A program made the translations under genes and the position numbers. Below are positions 18,769 to 26,394 of a stretch of DNA of 64,000 nt, piece after piece; the first letter of the stretch is position 1; the number at the start of each line of letters is the position of its first letter. The notes under the pieces were generated by a model. The model made no database searches. It saw only the letters and a list, made by a program, of their open reading frames with translations, and was not told the origin of the DNA. Where the stretch lies: positions 2,400,824-2,464,823 of the forward strand of contig NC_014012.1 of the NCBI RefSeq assembly GCF_000091325.1. The letters run 5' to 3'. This DNA is from Shewanella violacea DSS12. Its GTDB lineage: Bacteria; Pseudomonadota; Gammaproteobacteria; Enterobacterales; Shewanellaceae.

Positions 18769-19638
18769 ATGACTCCAAATGAGCTAAGGGGCGCAGTCTT
18801 AAATGTTAAGCGGTGGTCCAGAAGTGATCAACGAGCGCCAAATAAACCGTTAATGATGGTCTATGTACTTTCAAAGTACCTCCAAGGTCATGGCCAATTT
18901 TTCGATTATGAAAGTGAGGTTGACAGAGAAGTGACTGAGTTACTGAGAAGGTTCGGTCCTACTAGATCAATATATCATGCAGAGTATCCATTTTGGCGAT
19001 TAACTAATGACAATATATGGACGCTCAATAATGCTGAAACCTGCCTTCCACGTAAAAGTAATAATGACCCAAGTAAGCGTGAACTGATCAAGCATCAAGT
19101 TACTGGCGGCTTCAATTCTGCAGCTTTTAAAATCCTCTCCCAAGACTCAAACTTTACTTTAGAGTTGTTGGAGTCAATTCTCCAAGATAGTTTCCCTCAA
19201 AGTGTTGTTGAAGATATTACAAGACACCTCGGTCTTGAGTTCAACTTCAAGCAAATTCAAAAGCGCGATCCCAGATTTAGAAAAGAGGTATTGCGAGCCT
19301 ATAATTACCAGTGTGCCGTTTGTGGTTTCGATCTTCGGATGGATGATGTCAGTGTCGGATTAGAAGCTGCGCACATTAAGTGGAAACAGTTTAATGGCCC
19401 ATGTGAAGTAAGTAATGGCTTGACGCTATGCGCAGTGCATCATAAAGCGTTTGATAAAGGTGCATTTTCTATTACAGAAGACTTTAAAGTGAAGCTATCA
19501 GATAGCCTAAATGGAGGTGAGCAAGTACAGCGTTTATTTTTTGATTTTGAACATAAATTAATTAATTTACCGAAGAAGGATAATTGTCTGCCTAATTTAG
19601 AGTTTTTGTTCTGGCATCAGAAAGAAGTGTTTAAATAG
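18769..19638 (+). CDS. HNH endonuclease with probable phosphorothioate-binding (SBD-like) N-terminus
   Basis: A 289-residue protein. The C-terminal half is a McrA-type HNH nuclease: Cys182-x2-Cys185, AAHIKW with His202, Asn216 (SNGLTLC), and HHKAFDKGAFSI with His224/225. The N-terminal half carries RSDQRAPNKPLMMVYVL (about 18-34) and AEYPFWRL (71-78), which resemble the R-x-P-x-KP-LLL and YPF-RL signatures of sulfur-binding domains in ScoMcrA-like type IV nucleases that cut phosphorothioated DNA. If correct, it reads the mark made by DndBCDE. It starts at ATG 18769 after ATAGGG. It is separated from dptH by a terminator and from the next gene by 220 bp. HNH is certain; the SBD call is by motif only. 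Confidence 0.8.
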   Translation: MTPNELRGAVLNVKRWSRSDQRAPNKPLMMVYVLSKYLQGHGQFFDYESEVDREVTELLRRFGPTRSIYHAEYPFWRLTNDNIWTLNNAETCLPRKSNNDPSKRELIKHQVTGGFNSAAFKILSQDSNFTLELLESILQDSFPQSVVEDITRHLGLEFNFKQIQKRDPRFRKEVLRAYNYQCAVCGFDLRMDDVSVGLEAAHIKWKQFNGPCEVSNGLTLCAVHHKAFDKGAFSITEDFKVKLSDSLNGGEQVQRLFFDFEHKLINLPKKDNCLPNLEFLFWHQKEVFK

Positions 19639-19860
19639 CGTACTAGTTGCCTTTAATGGCCGGTTTTAGACAAGTTAGGAAGCAGTTTATTATCAATTAA
19701 GTTAATGATTTAATGTACAAAATGTACCCCCGTTTTTCCAAAGAACTAAAGAAGGGTGAGAGTATGGTGTAGGAATAATTCTGACTACTCAAGCCATCAC
19801 TACTTTAAAACCATACTAGGTATTAAAAAAATATTAATTATAAAGAAAGGTATTTTGAAC

Positions 19861-21054
19861 GTGAAAATAAAAATTTTAGATTCAGATTTACATTCAATTC
19901 ACACAAGAATTTCACAGGGTATAATTGATTTACAACCCGATTTTCAACGAGGATCAGTTTGGTCTCCGCCTAAGCAAAAAAAATTAGTTGACTCGATTTT
20001 AAGGGGGTGGCAGGTTCCCCCCGTACATGTGATTCGTACTGAAGAGTATTCATTAGAAGTATTAGATGGACAGCAAAGACTAAGAGCTGTATATGATTTT
20101 ATGAATAATGAATTCAAAATCAAAGGGGACTTTGAGCCGATAGATTCATCCATTGAAGAACTAAATGGACTTTACTATAAACAGCTTCCAGAGCCAATTA
20201 AAAGAAAACTTGATTTCTATTCAATTAGAATGTTGGAAGTGTATGATTATGAGCCTGGTGAAACTGGTGAATTGTTTAATCGTTTGAATCAGTCCCTGAA
20301 TTTAACTGCGGCAGAAAAAAGGAATGCACAGATCGGTGTGACACGTACACAAATAAAAAGTCTGTCTGTTCTTATGCATAATGTTGGGTTAGATACTGCA
20401 TTTATCGGATTTTCAAACACTAGAATGGCATATGATGATTTGTTTGCAAAACTATCAACTTATTTAGAAAAGCGTAACATACGGGCTAAAGTTACAGATT
20501 CAGAATTATATGAGCAATACAGAAATGCAATACCTTATGATGATAAAATAATTGAATCAATCGAATATACACTTAGGTTATTATCAGAAGTAAAGCAAGA
20601 GCTTATTGAGCGTGATTTGAGTATACATATAACTAAAGCAACTCTCTTTAGTTGGTTGTTTTTTATATCTTCAATATATATAAATGATAAAGAAAAAATT
20701 GATAAAAATCGAATTAAAGAAAGTTTTATAACGTTTGAATCAATGAGGTATCGTTTTAAGAACAATATCGATGACTCTGTACGTTGGAGTGGTATACCAT
20801 TCCCTAAAGAAAAGATTCATGCGATATTTTCTCTATTTAATGAAAGAGCTAGCTCAAGGGTTATGAGTACAGGATCTTTATTAATTAGAGATTGGGCTAT
20901 TTCTTTATATTACTATCTTCAAAATATGGACTATGCAGGGTTAACTTATCAGCTAAATGAACTTGGAAAAATAATTATCAGTTTAAATAGTGATGAATTG
21001 GACATAAAAGCCACGGTTGAGCGATTAGCTGAAAGTGGAGATCAAAATGCTTGA
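19861..21054 (+). CDS. DUF262 (ParB-like) defence-type protein
   Basis: A 397-residue protein with an N-terminal DUF262 domain: QPDFQRGSVWSPPKQKKLVDSILRGWQVPP (about 25-54) and LEVLDGQQRLRAVYDF (65-80). The DGQQR and DFQR motifs are those used by GmrS- and SspE-type proteins for nucleotide hydrolysis or DNA sensing. Unlike GmrSD or SspE, no DUF1524 HNH motif follows; the C-terminal 250 residues are helical and unassigned. GTG at 19861 is chosen (TTG 19855 also possible) because AAAGAAAGG lies just upstream and the domain starts there. The stop overlaps the ATG of the ATPase gene by 8 bp, so the two form a coupled pair. Composition is visibly more A/T-rich than dpt. Confidence 0.82.
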   Translation: MKIKILDSDLHSIHTRISQGIIDLQPDFQRGSVWSPPKQKKLVDSILRGWQVPPVHVIRTEEYSLEVLDGQQRLRAVYDFMNNEFKIKGDFEPIDSSIEELNGLYYKQLPEPIKRKLDFYSIRMLEVYDYEPGETGELFNRLNQSLNLTAAEKRNAQIGVTRTQIKSLSVLMHNVGLDTAFIGFSNTRMAYDDLFAKLSTYLEKRNIRAKVTDSELYEQYRNAIPYDDKIIESIEYTLRLLSEVKQELIERDLSIHITKATLFSWLFFISSIYINDKEKIDKNRIKESFITFESMRYRFKNNIDDSVRWSGIPFPKEKIHAIFSLFNERASSRVMSTGSLLIRDWAISLYYYLQNMDYAGLTYQLNELGKIIISLNSDELDIKATVERLAESGDQNA

Positions 21055-22639
21055 TAGGAAAGCAGAGGTATCTAACTTTTGGAGGCATCTTAAAGAGCGT
21101 AAAGGTTTTAAACTTAAAGTGTCTAGAATATTTATCAAAGGAGATGGGATTATGGATACAATCCCTCTTGATATTAATAGTGCATTGACAACTATTTGCG
21201 GGAAAAATGGTGCTGGTAAAACTACAGTTTTAAAATCTATCTACTCTGTCTTGACAGGAATAGAAGCTGAAAATACCTTTCACAATGTAGAAGATAGTTA
21301 TGTTGCAATTAATGAAGTATCTAACAAAGTAAATAAATTTTACGGGAATAATTATACTACCTTTGATAATGTCTTATATTTAGAGCCAGCAGATGATGCT
21401 ATAATCATAAAAAATAAAATAATAAATGATTCAACATTTAATGATGATTATATAGAAAATGGTGATGAAAGTCCTATTCTCGATGAATACTTAGGCTATA
21501 TAAAAAAAATACTATCAAATGACATCGAAAAAATAACCGTAATTGAAATCGAAGGTGTGTTGGAAAAAGACCGTATATTGCCATATTTTCAGGTTTATAA
21601 AAGAGGAATAAAGTATGGGTCACTTGAGATGGGGCAAGGCGAGCATAAGATTTTGTATCTAGTATGGAGTATGATAACGGTTAAAACTAACTCAATTTTG
21701 ATGTTAGAAGAGCCTGAAGCTTTCTTGTGCTCAAAATCACAAGAGTATTTAATGGACTTCATAGCCTGTATAATCGATAGAAAGAAGCTTCATGTATTTT
21801 TATCCACACATTCAGATCATATTTTAAGAAAACAAAATGTAACATCTTGTTTAATTGTTAAAAGAAATAATGAAGATAAAATTTGCCTGACATCAGAGAA
21901 AGACAAAAGTAAATATCTAGCAGCTTTAGGTTTAGAACCTTCAAAAAAAGGTGTTTATTTAGTCGAAGATGAGTTTGCAAAACTAGTCATACAAACTATA
22001 TTAAATGAAACCAATTCAAGCCTTTTACAAGAGTTTTATATAGATCAATTACAAGGTGAATCGCATGTTTTACAAGTTGCTATGCATTACAAATCAAGTA
22101 ATATGAAAATAGTATGCTTATTAGATGCCGATCAAAAAGGAAAGTTAAAAGAGGATAGTTTCTTGATACCTATTGCATATTTACCTGCAAATCAGATAGT
22201 TGCACCTGAACAAGAAATAATTTCTTATGTTAAGAGTAATGTAGATAGCTTTGTCCAAAGAATGAATTCATCTAAAGATAATATTAAAAGAGAAATTGTT
22301 TCCTTAGAAGAGAATCACCATGATTGGTTCGAAGAGTTAAGTGCAAGGCTAAATTTTACAAATAGTGAAATATTGAAAGTTAATGCTATTTCTTTATGGA
22401 TTCAGGGTAACCGAGATAAAATTGATAAGTTTGTACATGTATTGGAAAACTTACACGAAAATTTGACTGTAAAAATTGAAAAGAAAAATGAAAATTATTT
22501 TGTTAATTCTAACGGAATAACATATGACCTAGATCCTAAACTAAAAGAAAGAATTAATCTTGAATTCTACAATGGTAAAGATATGAAAGGATATCTACAG
22601 TTTTCAAAAGGAAATGAGGTTTTTAATTTTATTGTATAA
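21047..22639 (+). CDS. OLD-like AAA ATPase with C-terminal TOPRIM nuclease-type domain
   Basis: A 530-residue protein. ATPase: Walker A GKNGAGKTT (52-60), a signature-like GSLEMGQGEHK (192-202), Walker B ILMLEEPEAFL (218-228) and STHSDH (254-259). The TOPRIM region follows: YLVEDEFAKLV (305-315, the acidic first motif) and LLDADQKGK (359-367, the DxD motif). This is the OLD/RecF-like architecture seen in anti-phage nucleases such as GajA. ATG 21047 is chosen over the upstream GTG 21035 because GTGGAG precedes it; it overlaps the DUF262 stop by 8 bp. Strongly A/T-rich, unlike dpt or dnd genes, suggesting separate acquisition. The partner suggests a two-gene defence module; activity is inference. 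Confidence 0.82.
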   Translation: MLDRKAEVSNFWRHLKERKGFKLKVSRIFIKGDGIMDTIPLDINSALTTICGKNGAGKTTVLKSIYSVLTGIEAENTFHNVEDSYVAINEVSNKVNKFYGNNYTTFDNVLYLEPADDAIIIKNKIINDSTFNDDYIENGDESPILDEYLGYIKKILSNDIEKITVIEIEGVLEKDRILPYFQVYKRGIKYGSLEMGQGEHKILYLVWSMITVKTNSILMLEEPEAFLCSKSQEYLMDFIACIIDRKKLHVFLSTHSDHILRKQNVTSCLIVKRNNEDKICLTSEKDKSKYLAALGLEPSKKGVYLVEDEFAKLVIQTILNETNSSLLQEFYIDQLQGESHVLQVAMHYKSSNMKIVCLLDADQKGKLKEDSFLIPIAYLPANQIVAPEQEIISYVKSNVDSFVQRMNSSKDNIKREIVSLEENHHDWFEELSARLNFTNSEILKVNAISLWIQGNRDKIDKFVHVLENLHENLTVKIEKKNENYFVNSNGITYDLDPKLKERINLEFYNGKDMKGYLQFSKGNEVFNFIV

Positions 22640-22645
22640 TATTAG

Positions 22646-22704
22646 TAGGGTGAAGTTAAATGTCGTCTTATTTATTATAAGGCGACATTAATTAGGGTGA
22701 AGTT
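22646..22704. terminator. hairpin flanked by 12-bp direct repeats after the ATPase gene
   Basis: A 13-bp stem (AATGTCGTCTTAT with ATAAGGCGACATT, one wobble) at 22660-22690 lies between two copies of TAGGGTGAAGTT at 22646-22657 and 22693-22704. It could end transcription of the DUF262/ATPase pair, though no T-run follows. The direct repeats could be a target-site duplication or a slippage product. Confidence 0.5.
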
Positions 22705-22724
22705 GGAAAGTAAATATGACTATT

Positions 22725-23050
22725 AAAATCCAATATGGATTTCTCAAAACTGAATGCCACCTTCTATATTTGTAACCCAAGCTGGCATGAATGAACAGCC
22801 TTCTAGAACAGGGTACTTATACCTCAGTAGCTGTCAGATACTAACAGTGTATCATCCTTATCTAACACTAAACTATCATCTAATTTTAGTTCCGTTTCAA
22901 TAGTATCGACAGGTACGTAAGTAAAACTTTATTTTATTGAGCGGAAGAAAGCTATAAATGAAGACACTTTTGGGGCTATACCCGTGTACGGTTTTAGTTT
23001 TTTATATTCTCTTCAATTTGTTTGATTAGATTCATTCGATTAGCTAGTAT
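22725..23050 (-). pseudogene. decayed second copy of dndE
   Basis: This stretch is a degraded match to the intact dndE at 24007-24378, in the same orientation. Segments corresponding to WAAHVEDGIAAI, the start of the gene and the PNVSSRIAFF region can still be aligned, but small indels break the frame. The start codon is lost: the ATG of dndE (CAT at 24376-24378) reads TAT at the equivalent place near 23048. It is followed on the same strand side by the matching end of dndD, so a block of the operon was duplicated or came from another Dnd island. Confidence 0.85.
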
Positions 23051-23052
23051 TA

Positions 23053-23320
23053 GTGAGCTCTTACGATTTTATTTTTTTGAATGTTACGTTCCCAGAAATA
23101 TCCTTCATGTAATACCGAGGATTTTGTAACGCCATCGAATTTTATCTCGTAGGCATGAGAAATATCATCTTTTAGATAGTCACTAGACTTCTAGTGCTAA
23201 CTAACTCATCAATCTCTGTATCCAGTTGAGAGGATAATCACCTGATAGCTAGCTTCTGGGAAGTAGTGCTCTATTAGTTTGTCTCTGTACCTAGAATCGA
23301 GGTAAGCGTCTGGTAATCCC
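23053..23320 (-). pseudogene. remnant of the 3' end of dndD
   Basis: This stretch aligns closely with 24380-24620, the 3' end of the intact dndD. GAATGTTACGTTCCCAGAAA and a run of more than 40 bases around CTCGTAGGCATGAGAAATAT are unchanged. Similarity stops near 23320, where the IS66 scrap region begins. Only about 80 codons' worth remain, with a disrupted segment near 23195. The break point is likely an old recombination or IS-related deletion. Confidence 0.88.
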
Positions 23321-23380
23321 CACCTTCATATTTAACGGCTTATAAATCATCATTGTTTTTCTGAATAATGGGAGAACGAT

Positions 23381-23503
23381 ATGTTTGGCAACAGCACTCG
23401 GCTTGATGTCACTTTGCTCTGTGGGATCACTGATATGCGTAAATCAATCGACGGCTTAAGTAACATCGTGGCCTATGAACTCGAGCAAGAACCCTGCGGT
23501 TAG
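23381..23503 (+). mobile_element. IS66-family tnpB remnant
   Basis: The 40-codon open frame MFGNSTRLDVTLLCGITDMR followed by KSIDGLSNIVAYELEQEPCG matches the start of IS66-type TnpB, the small accessory protein (normally about 115 residues). It stops after CG-TAG. No tnpA or tnpC and no terminal inverted repeats are visible nearby. Bases 23504-23640 include a second short frame (ISKDYRAVLGGHSNMMTRLL) that I cannot place. Confidence 0.8.
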
Positions 23504-23724
23504 AGAGAGTTATATGATTAGTAAAGATTACCGTGCGGTGTTAGGCGGCCATAGCAATATGATGACCCGCTTGCTGTACTTAAAGATGAAGGAGTGTTTG
23601 TTAGCTTTAAGTCGGTTTTAATTTTTCAGCTATGGTAGGTTTTAGGCAATAGAAAAGAGTCGAGTTTTCAGATAGCAGTGAAAAAATACTACTGCATATT
23701 TTTACTGAGGACGTTGATATCCCT

Positions 23725-24006
23725 TTGATCAACTGTATAGCTCTTGCTGAGACGGAAGATGTCAATATCTTACGTAGAGAGTCATTGGAGGATGCTCTAA
23801 ATATATTTGAAGAATACGCCTGCGGAGGGCTGGAATATTTAGATGAGGTGATTGATAGAGCAAATTGTAAAGAGTCTATTCAGCAACAAATACAAGATTT
23901 GGACGGTGATCATTTAACGGATGATATTACCAATCTTTTTCAGCAAAATATTCGCAGTAAAACTCTGACAGAAATCAATATTATTTCTGTCAGATTATCA
24001 AGATAG
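23725..24006 (+). CDS. orphan 93-residue ORF, possibly a gene fragment
   Basis: An acidic 93-residue frame (INCIALAETEDVNILRRESL, ALNIFEEYACGGLEYLDEV) that I do not recognise. The listed start is TTG. The frame is open further back to about 23655 (SDSSEKILLHIFTEDVDIP) without an ATG, so it may be the C-terminal part of a truncated gene. Its stop touches the dndE stop on the other strand, and its last codons form a perfect 12-bp inverted repeat. The helical, acidic character would suit an immunity or antitoxin-type protein, but nothing supports that directly. Confidence 0.4.
   Translation: MINCIALAETEDVNILRRESLEDALNIFEEYACGGLEYLDEVIDRANCKESIQQQIQDLDGDHLTDDITNLFQQNIRSKTLTEINIISVRLSR
23964..23994 (-). 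terminator. 12-bp perfect hairpin between the orphan ORF and dndE
   Basis: TCTGACAGAAAT (23964-23975) and its exact complement (23983-23994) enclose a 7-base loop. On the minus strand it lies 13 bp after the dndE stop and is followed by GAGTTTTAC. It is a candidate terminator of dndBCDE, overlapping the end of the convergent orphan ORF. Confidence 0.5.
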
Positions 24007-24378
24007 CTATTTTGTTGCAATAGCTTCTGAAAGGTCATTGATTTTTCGATGGTTTCTTATAGCTGCTATGCCATCTTCTACATGCGCAGCCCAGGCTGAC
24101 ATCAATGGGCGACCTTCTAAACCTGGGTATTTAAGTTTAAGTAGCTGTTCACTCACCAACTGCGTGTCACCCATCCAGGTGATTTTATCTAATACTAAAT
24201 TGCCATCTAACTTGCGTTCAGTCTCTATAGGTTCTGCAGGTAGGTAGGTGAAACCAGATTCAATTGACCTAAAAAATGCAATTCGAGATGACACGTTTGG
24301 GGCAATCCCCGTGTACTGTTTTAGCTTTTTTAGATGCTCTTCAGTTTGTTTGGTTAGATTCATGCGATTAGGTAGCAT
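24007..24378 (-). CDS. dndE: DNA phosphorothioation protein DndE
   Basis: A 123-residue protein with the DndE features RMNLTKQTEEHLKKLKQYTG, PNVSSRIAFFRSIESGF and a final AAHVEDGIAAIRN. DndE is a small DNA-binding helix bundle of the modification complex, reported to bind nicked dsDNA, and is needed with DndC and DndD for swapping a non-bridging oxygen for sulfur in the DNA backbone. Last gene of dndBCDE; its ATG overlaps the dndD stop by 1 bp. A decayed copy lies 1 kb downstream. Length is typical. Confidence 0.95.
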   Translation of the reverse strand: MLPNRMNLTKQTEEHLKKLKQYTGIAPNVSSRIAFFRSIESGFTYLPAEPIETERKLDGNLVLDKITWMGDTQLVSEQLLKLKYPGLEGRPLMSAWAAHVEDGIAAIRNHRKINDLSEAIATK

Positions 24379-26393
24379 TAGTTAGCTCCTACTACTTTAT
24401 TTTGTTGAATGTTACGTTCCCAGAAATATCCTTCACGTAATACCGACGATTTTGTAACTCCATCGAATTTTATCTCGTAGGCATGAGAAATATCATCTTT
24501 TAGATAATCACTACTAAAATATGATTCATCGATCTCGGTATCTGTAGACAAGATAATTACCTGATGGCTAGCTTCTGGGAAGTAGTGCTCTATTAGTTTG
24601 TTTCTGTGCTTAGAATCTAGGCGACCAAGTGGTGTATCGATAATAATAGGTAGTTTCTTACCCGATGTTTTTCCGAGCGCTTCTAGAATTGAGATGGCAT
24701 ATATTTGTTTTTCACCAGCAGATAAGCCTTTACGGCTAATTACGTGCTTGTTTTCATCGATCAATTCAACATCAAATGTCTTTGTGTTGATACGTGCAGA
24801 AAGTTGCAGGTCTTCCTTACGTGCGAGTTTCCGATAGCTCTTGATGAATTCAGTTTCCAGTTGTTTTACTCGTACCGCGGTAAGTTGCTCACTAAACTCA
24901 GCAAGCAGTGCATGGGTATTTTGTGCGTTGGTGAGTGAAGCTTCTGCTGTTGAAGCGACTTTATGTTTATCGTGTAGCTTTTGAACCTTACGGGCATAAT
25001 CTATGGCTTCACGGTATTTTTTCTTTGCAGCTTCAGTGTTATCTCTGTGTTCGACAATAGCCGCTGTGCGATGACTATTGAGCACTTTAAGCGCTTCTAA
25101 TTGAATTTCAAGTTGTTCTTGTTCTGGTGCTCGAGCAATATTGACTGAGATCGCTGCCACTTGCTCTTCGACTATTGTTAAGCGCTTACGTACAAGGTCA
25201 AAACGCTTGCGTGAAGAAGGGGCTTGGTTGCTCACCTGGGCTTTTAGCTGGTCATATTCTCTGTCCGATAAATCCAGTAAAATATCTGTTTTAACTTGCT
25301 CAGCTTCTCTCTCAGTTAAACATTCTTTGATTTGCTCCAGTGCGACAAAGGAGTTAGAAAGTGTGAATGATAACTTTTTTTCAAGCTCAACCAGAAAGCC
25401 ATTTAATTCAGTATTAAAGCTATCTGCTTGTTTAGCTTTCTTCTCTGCTTCCAACTGACTTAGCAAGTTTTTCATCGCATTAGGTGCAAGCGCGAAGGGT
25501 AGGTCACCTTCGATTTCAGTTCTTAATGCTCGCTCAAGTTCTTTTCGTTCTGCATCTAACTCAAACTGTTTAGATTTTTCTTGCTCACGACTTTGTGCCC
25601 AAGCACCACCTCGTGAAGAAAGTTCTTGTTCAGTTTTTTCGATATCTTTAGTGATAAGGTCAATCTTGGCCAAGCAAAGTGATGACTTATTCGCTAATTC
25701 GACCCCAGCGTGTTCCGCTGATGTTCTTTCTGATTCCAGTTTTTCAATTTGAGCTTTGATGTTATCAGGCATAGCAGCCGCGTCATGGCGTCTTAGATAA
25801 ATAGCTAAGTCACTACGTAACCGCTCAGCAACATCGATTCCTAATAAACGACGTACTGCCGTTTGTAAGACTTCACCAGATTCATCTTCTGCAAGATCGG
25901 CAATCTTTTCGCCATCGAAGAAGAATAGGTCCGAAATACCTGGTGGTATTAATTCGTTGAGGAAACTTTGGCATTGATCGTAACTCATGCTGCTAAGCTC
26001 GGAATTATCTTGTTCAAGTACCAGTTTATCTTTTTGGCCGCGTTTCCAACCGCGAGTGACACTGTACTCACTTTCAATGCCATTATGGCTATGGGTAAAG
26101 ATGAGCTGAATTGAAGTTTTATCTACACTGATGCCTACGCCGTTATGGATCAGCGCATCGAGTTGCTCCTGATATTGAGCAGAGCTCATGCCTCGACCGA
26201 AAGCAGCACGACCATAAAGCGCTACGCGTACTGCTGTTAGGATAGAGGTCTTACCCGAACCATTCAATCCACCAAATAAAATGATGGGCGATGGGGTCGT
26301 TTGATGTTTACGGTTTATACGTGGTGCCAGGTCTATTTCGTGTACGCCACGAAATACTCTGAAATTATTGATCACAAGGCTTTTGATTATCAT
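24378..26393 (-). CDS. dndD: DNA phosphorothioation ATPase DndD
   Basis: A 671-residue SMC/Rad50-like ATPase. Walker A GLNGSGKTS is at residues 42-50, a DLFFFDGEKIADLA motif at about 155-170, long coiled coils cover about 200-520, the signature KGLSAGEKQIYA and Walker B KLPIIIDTPLGRLD near the C-terminus. DndD supplies ATP-driven DNA work in the modification complex with DndC and DndE. It is separated from dndC by one base and overlaps dndE by one. The gene is intact; the 3' end exists in a second, broken copy at 23053-23320. Confidence 0.96.
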   Translation of the reverse strand: MIIKSLVINNFRVFRGVHEIDLAPRINRKHQTTPSPIILFGGLNGSGKTSILTAVRVALYGRAAFGRGMSSAQYQEQLDALIHNGVGISVDKTSIQLIFTHSHNGIESEYSVTRGWKRGQKDKLVLEQDNSELSSMSYDQCQSFLNELIPPGISDLFFFDGEKIADLAEDESGEVLQTAVRRLLGIDVAERLRSDLAIYLRRHDAAAMPDNIKAQIEKLESERTSAEHAGVELANKSSLCLAKIDLITKDIEKTEQELSSRGGAWAQSREQEKSKQFELDAERKELERALRTEIEGDLPFALAPNAMKNLLSQLEAEKKAKQADSFNTELNGFLVELEKKLSFTLSNSFVALEQIKECLTEREAEQVKTDILLDLSDREYDQLKAQVSNQAPSSRKRFDLVRKRLTIVEEQVAAISVNIARAPEQEQLEIQLEALKVLNSHRTAAIVEHRDNTEAAKKKYREAIDYARKVQKLHDKHKVASTAEASLTNAQNTHALLAEFSEQLTAVRVKQLETEFIKSYRKLARKEDLQLSARINTKTFDVELIDENKHVISRKGLSAGEKQIYAISILEALGKTSGKKLPIIIDTPLGRLDSKHRNKLIEHYFPEASHQVIILSTDTEIDESYFSSDYLKDDISHAYEIKFDGVTKSSVLREGYFWERNIQQNKVVGAN

Positions 26394-26394
26394 T

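Noticed and set aside
18585..18782. A 65-codon ORF before the HNH gene
   Set aside because: It overlaps the HNH start in another frame, has no ribosome-binding site and no family resemblance.
23504..23640. A short frame after the IS66 scrap (ISKDYRAVLGGHSNMMTRLL)
   Set aside because: Too short and without recognisable relatives to call as a gene; noted only as part of the remnant region.
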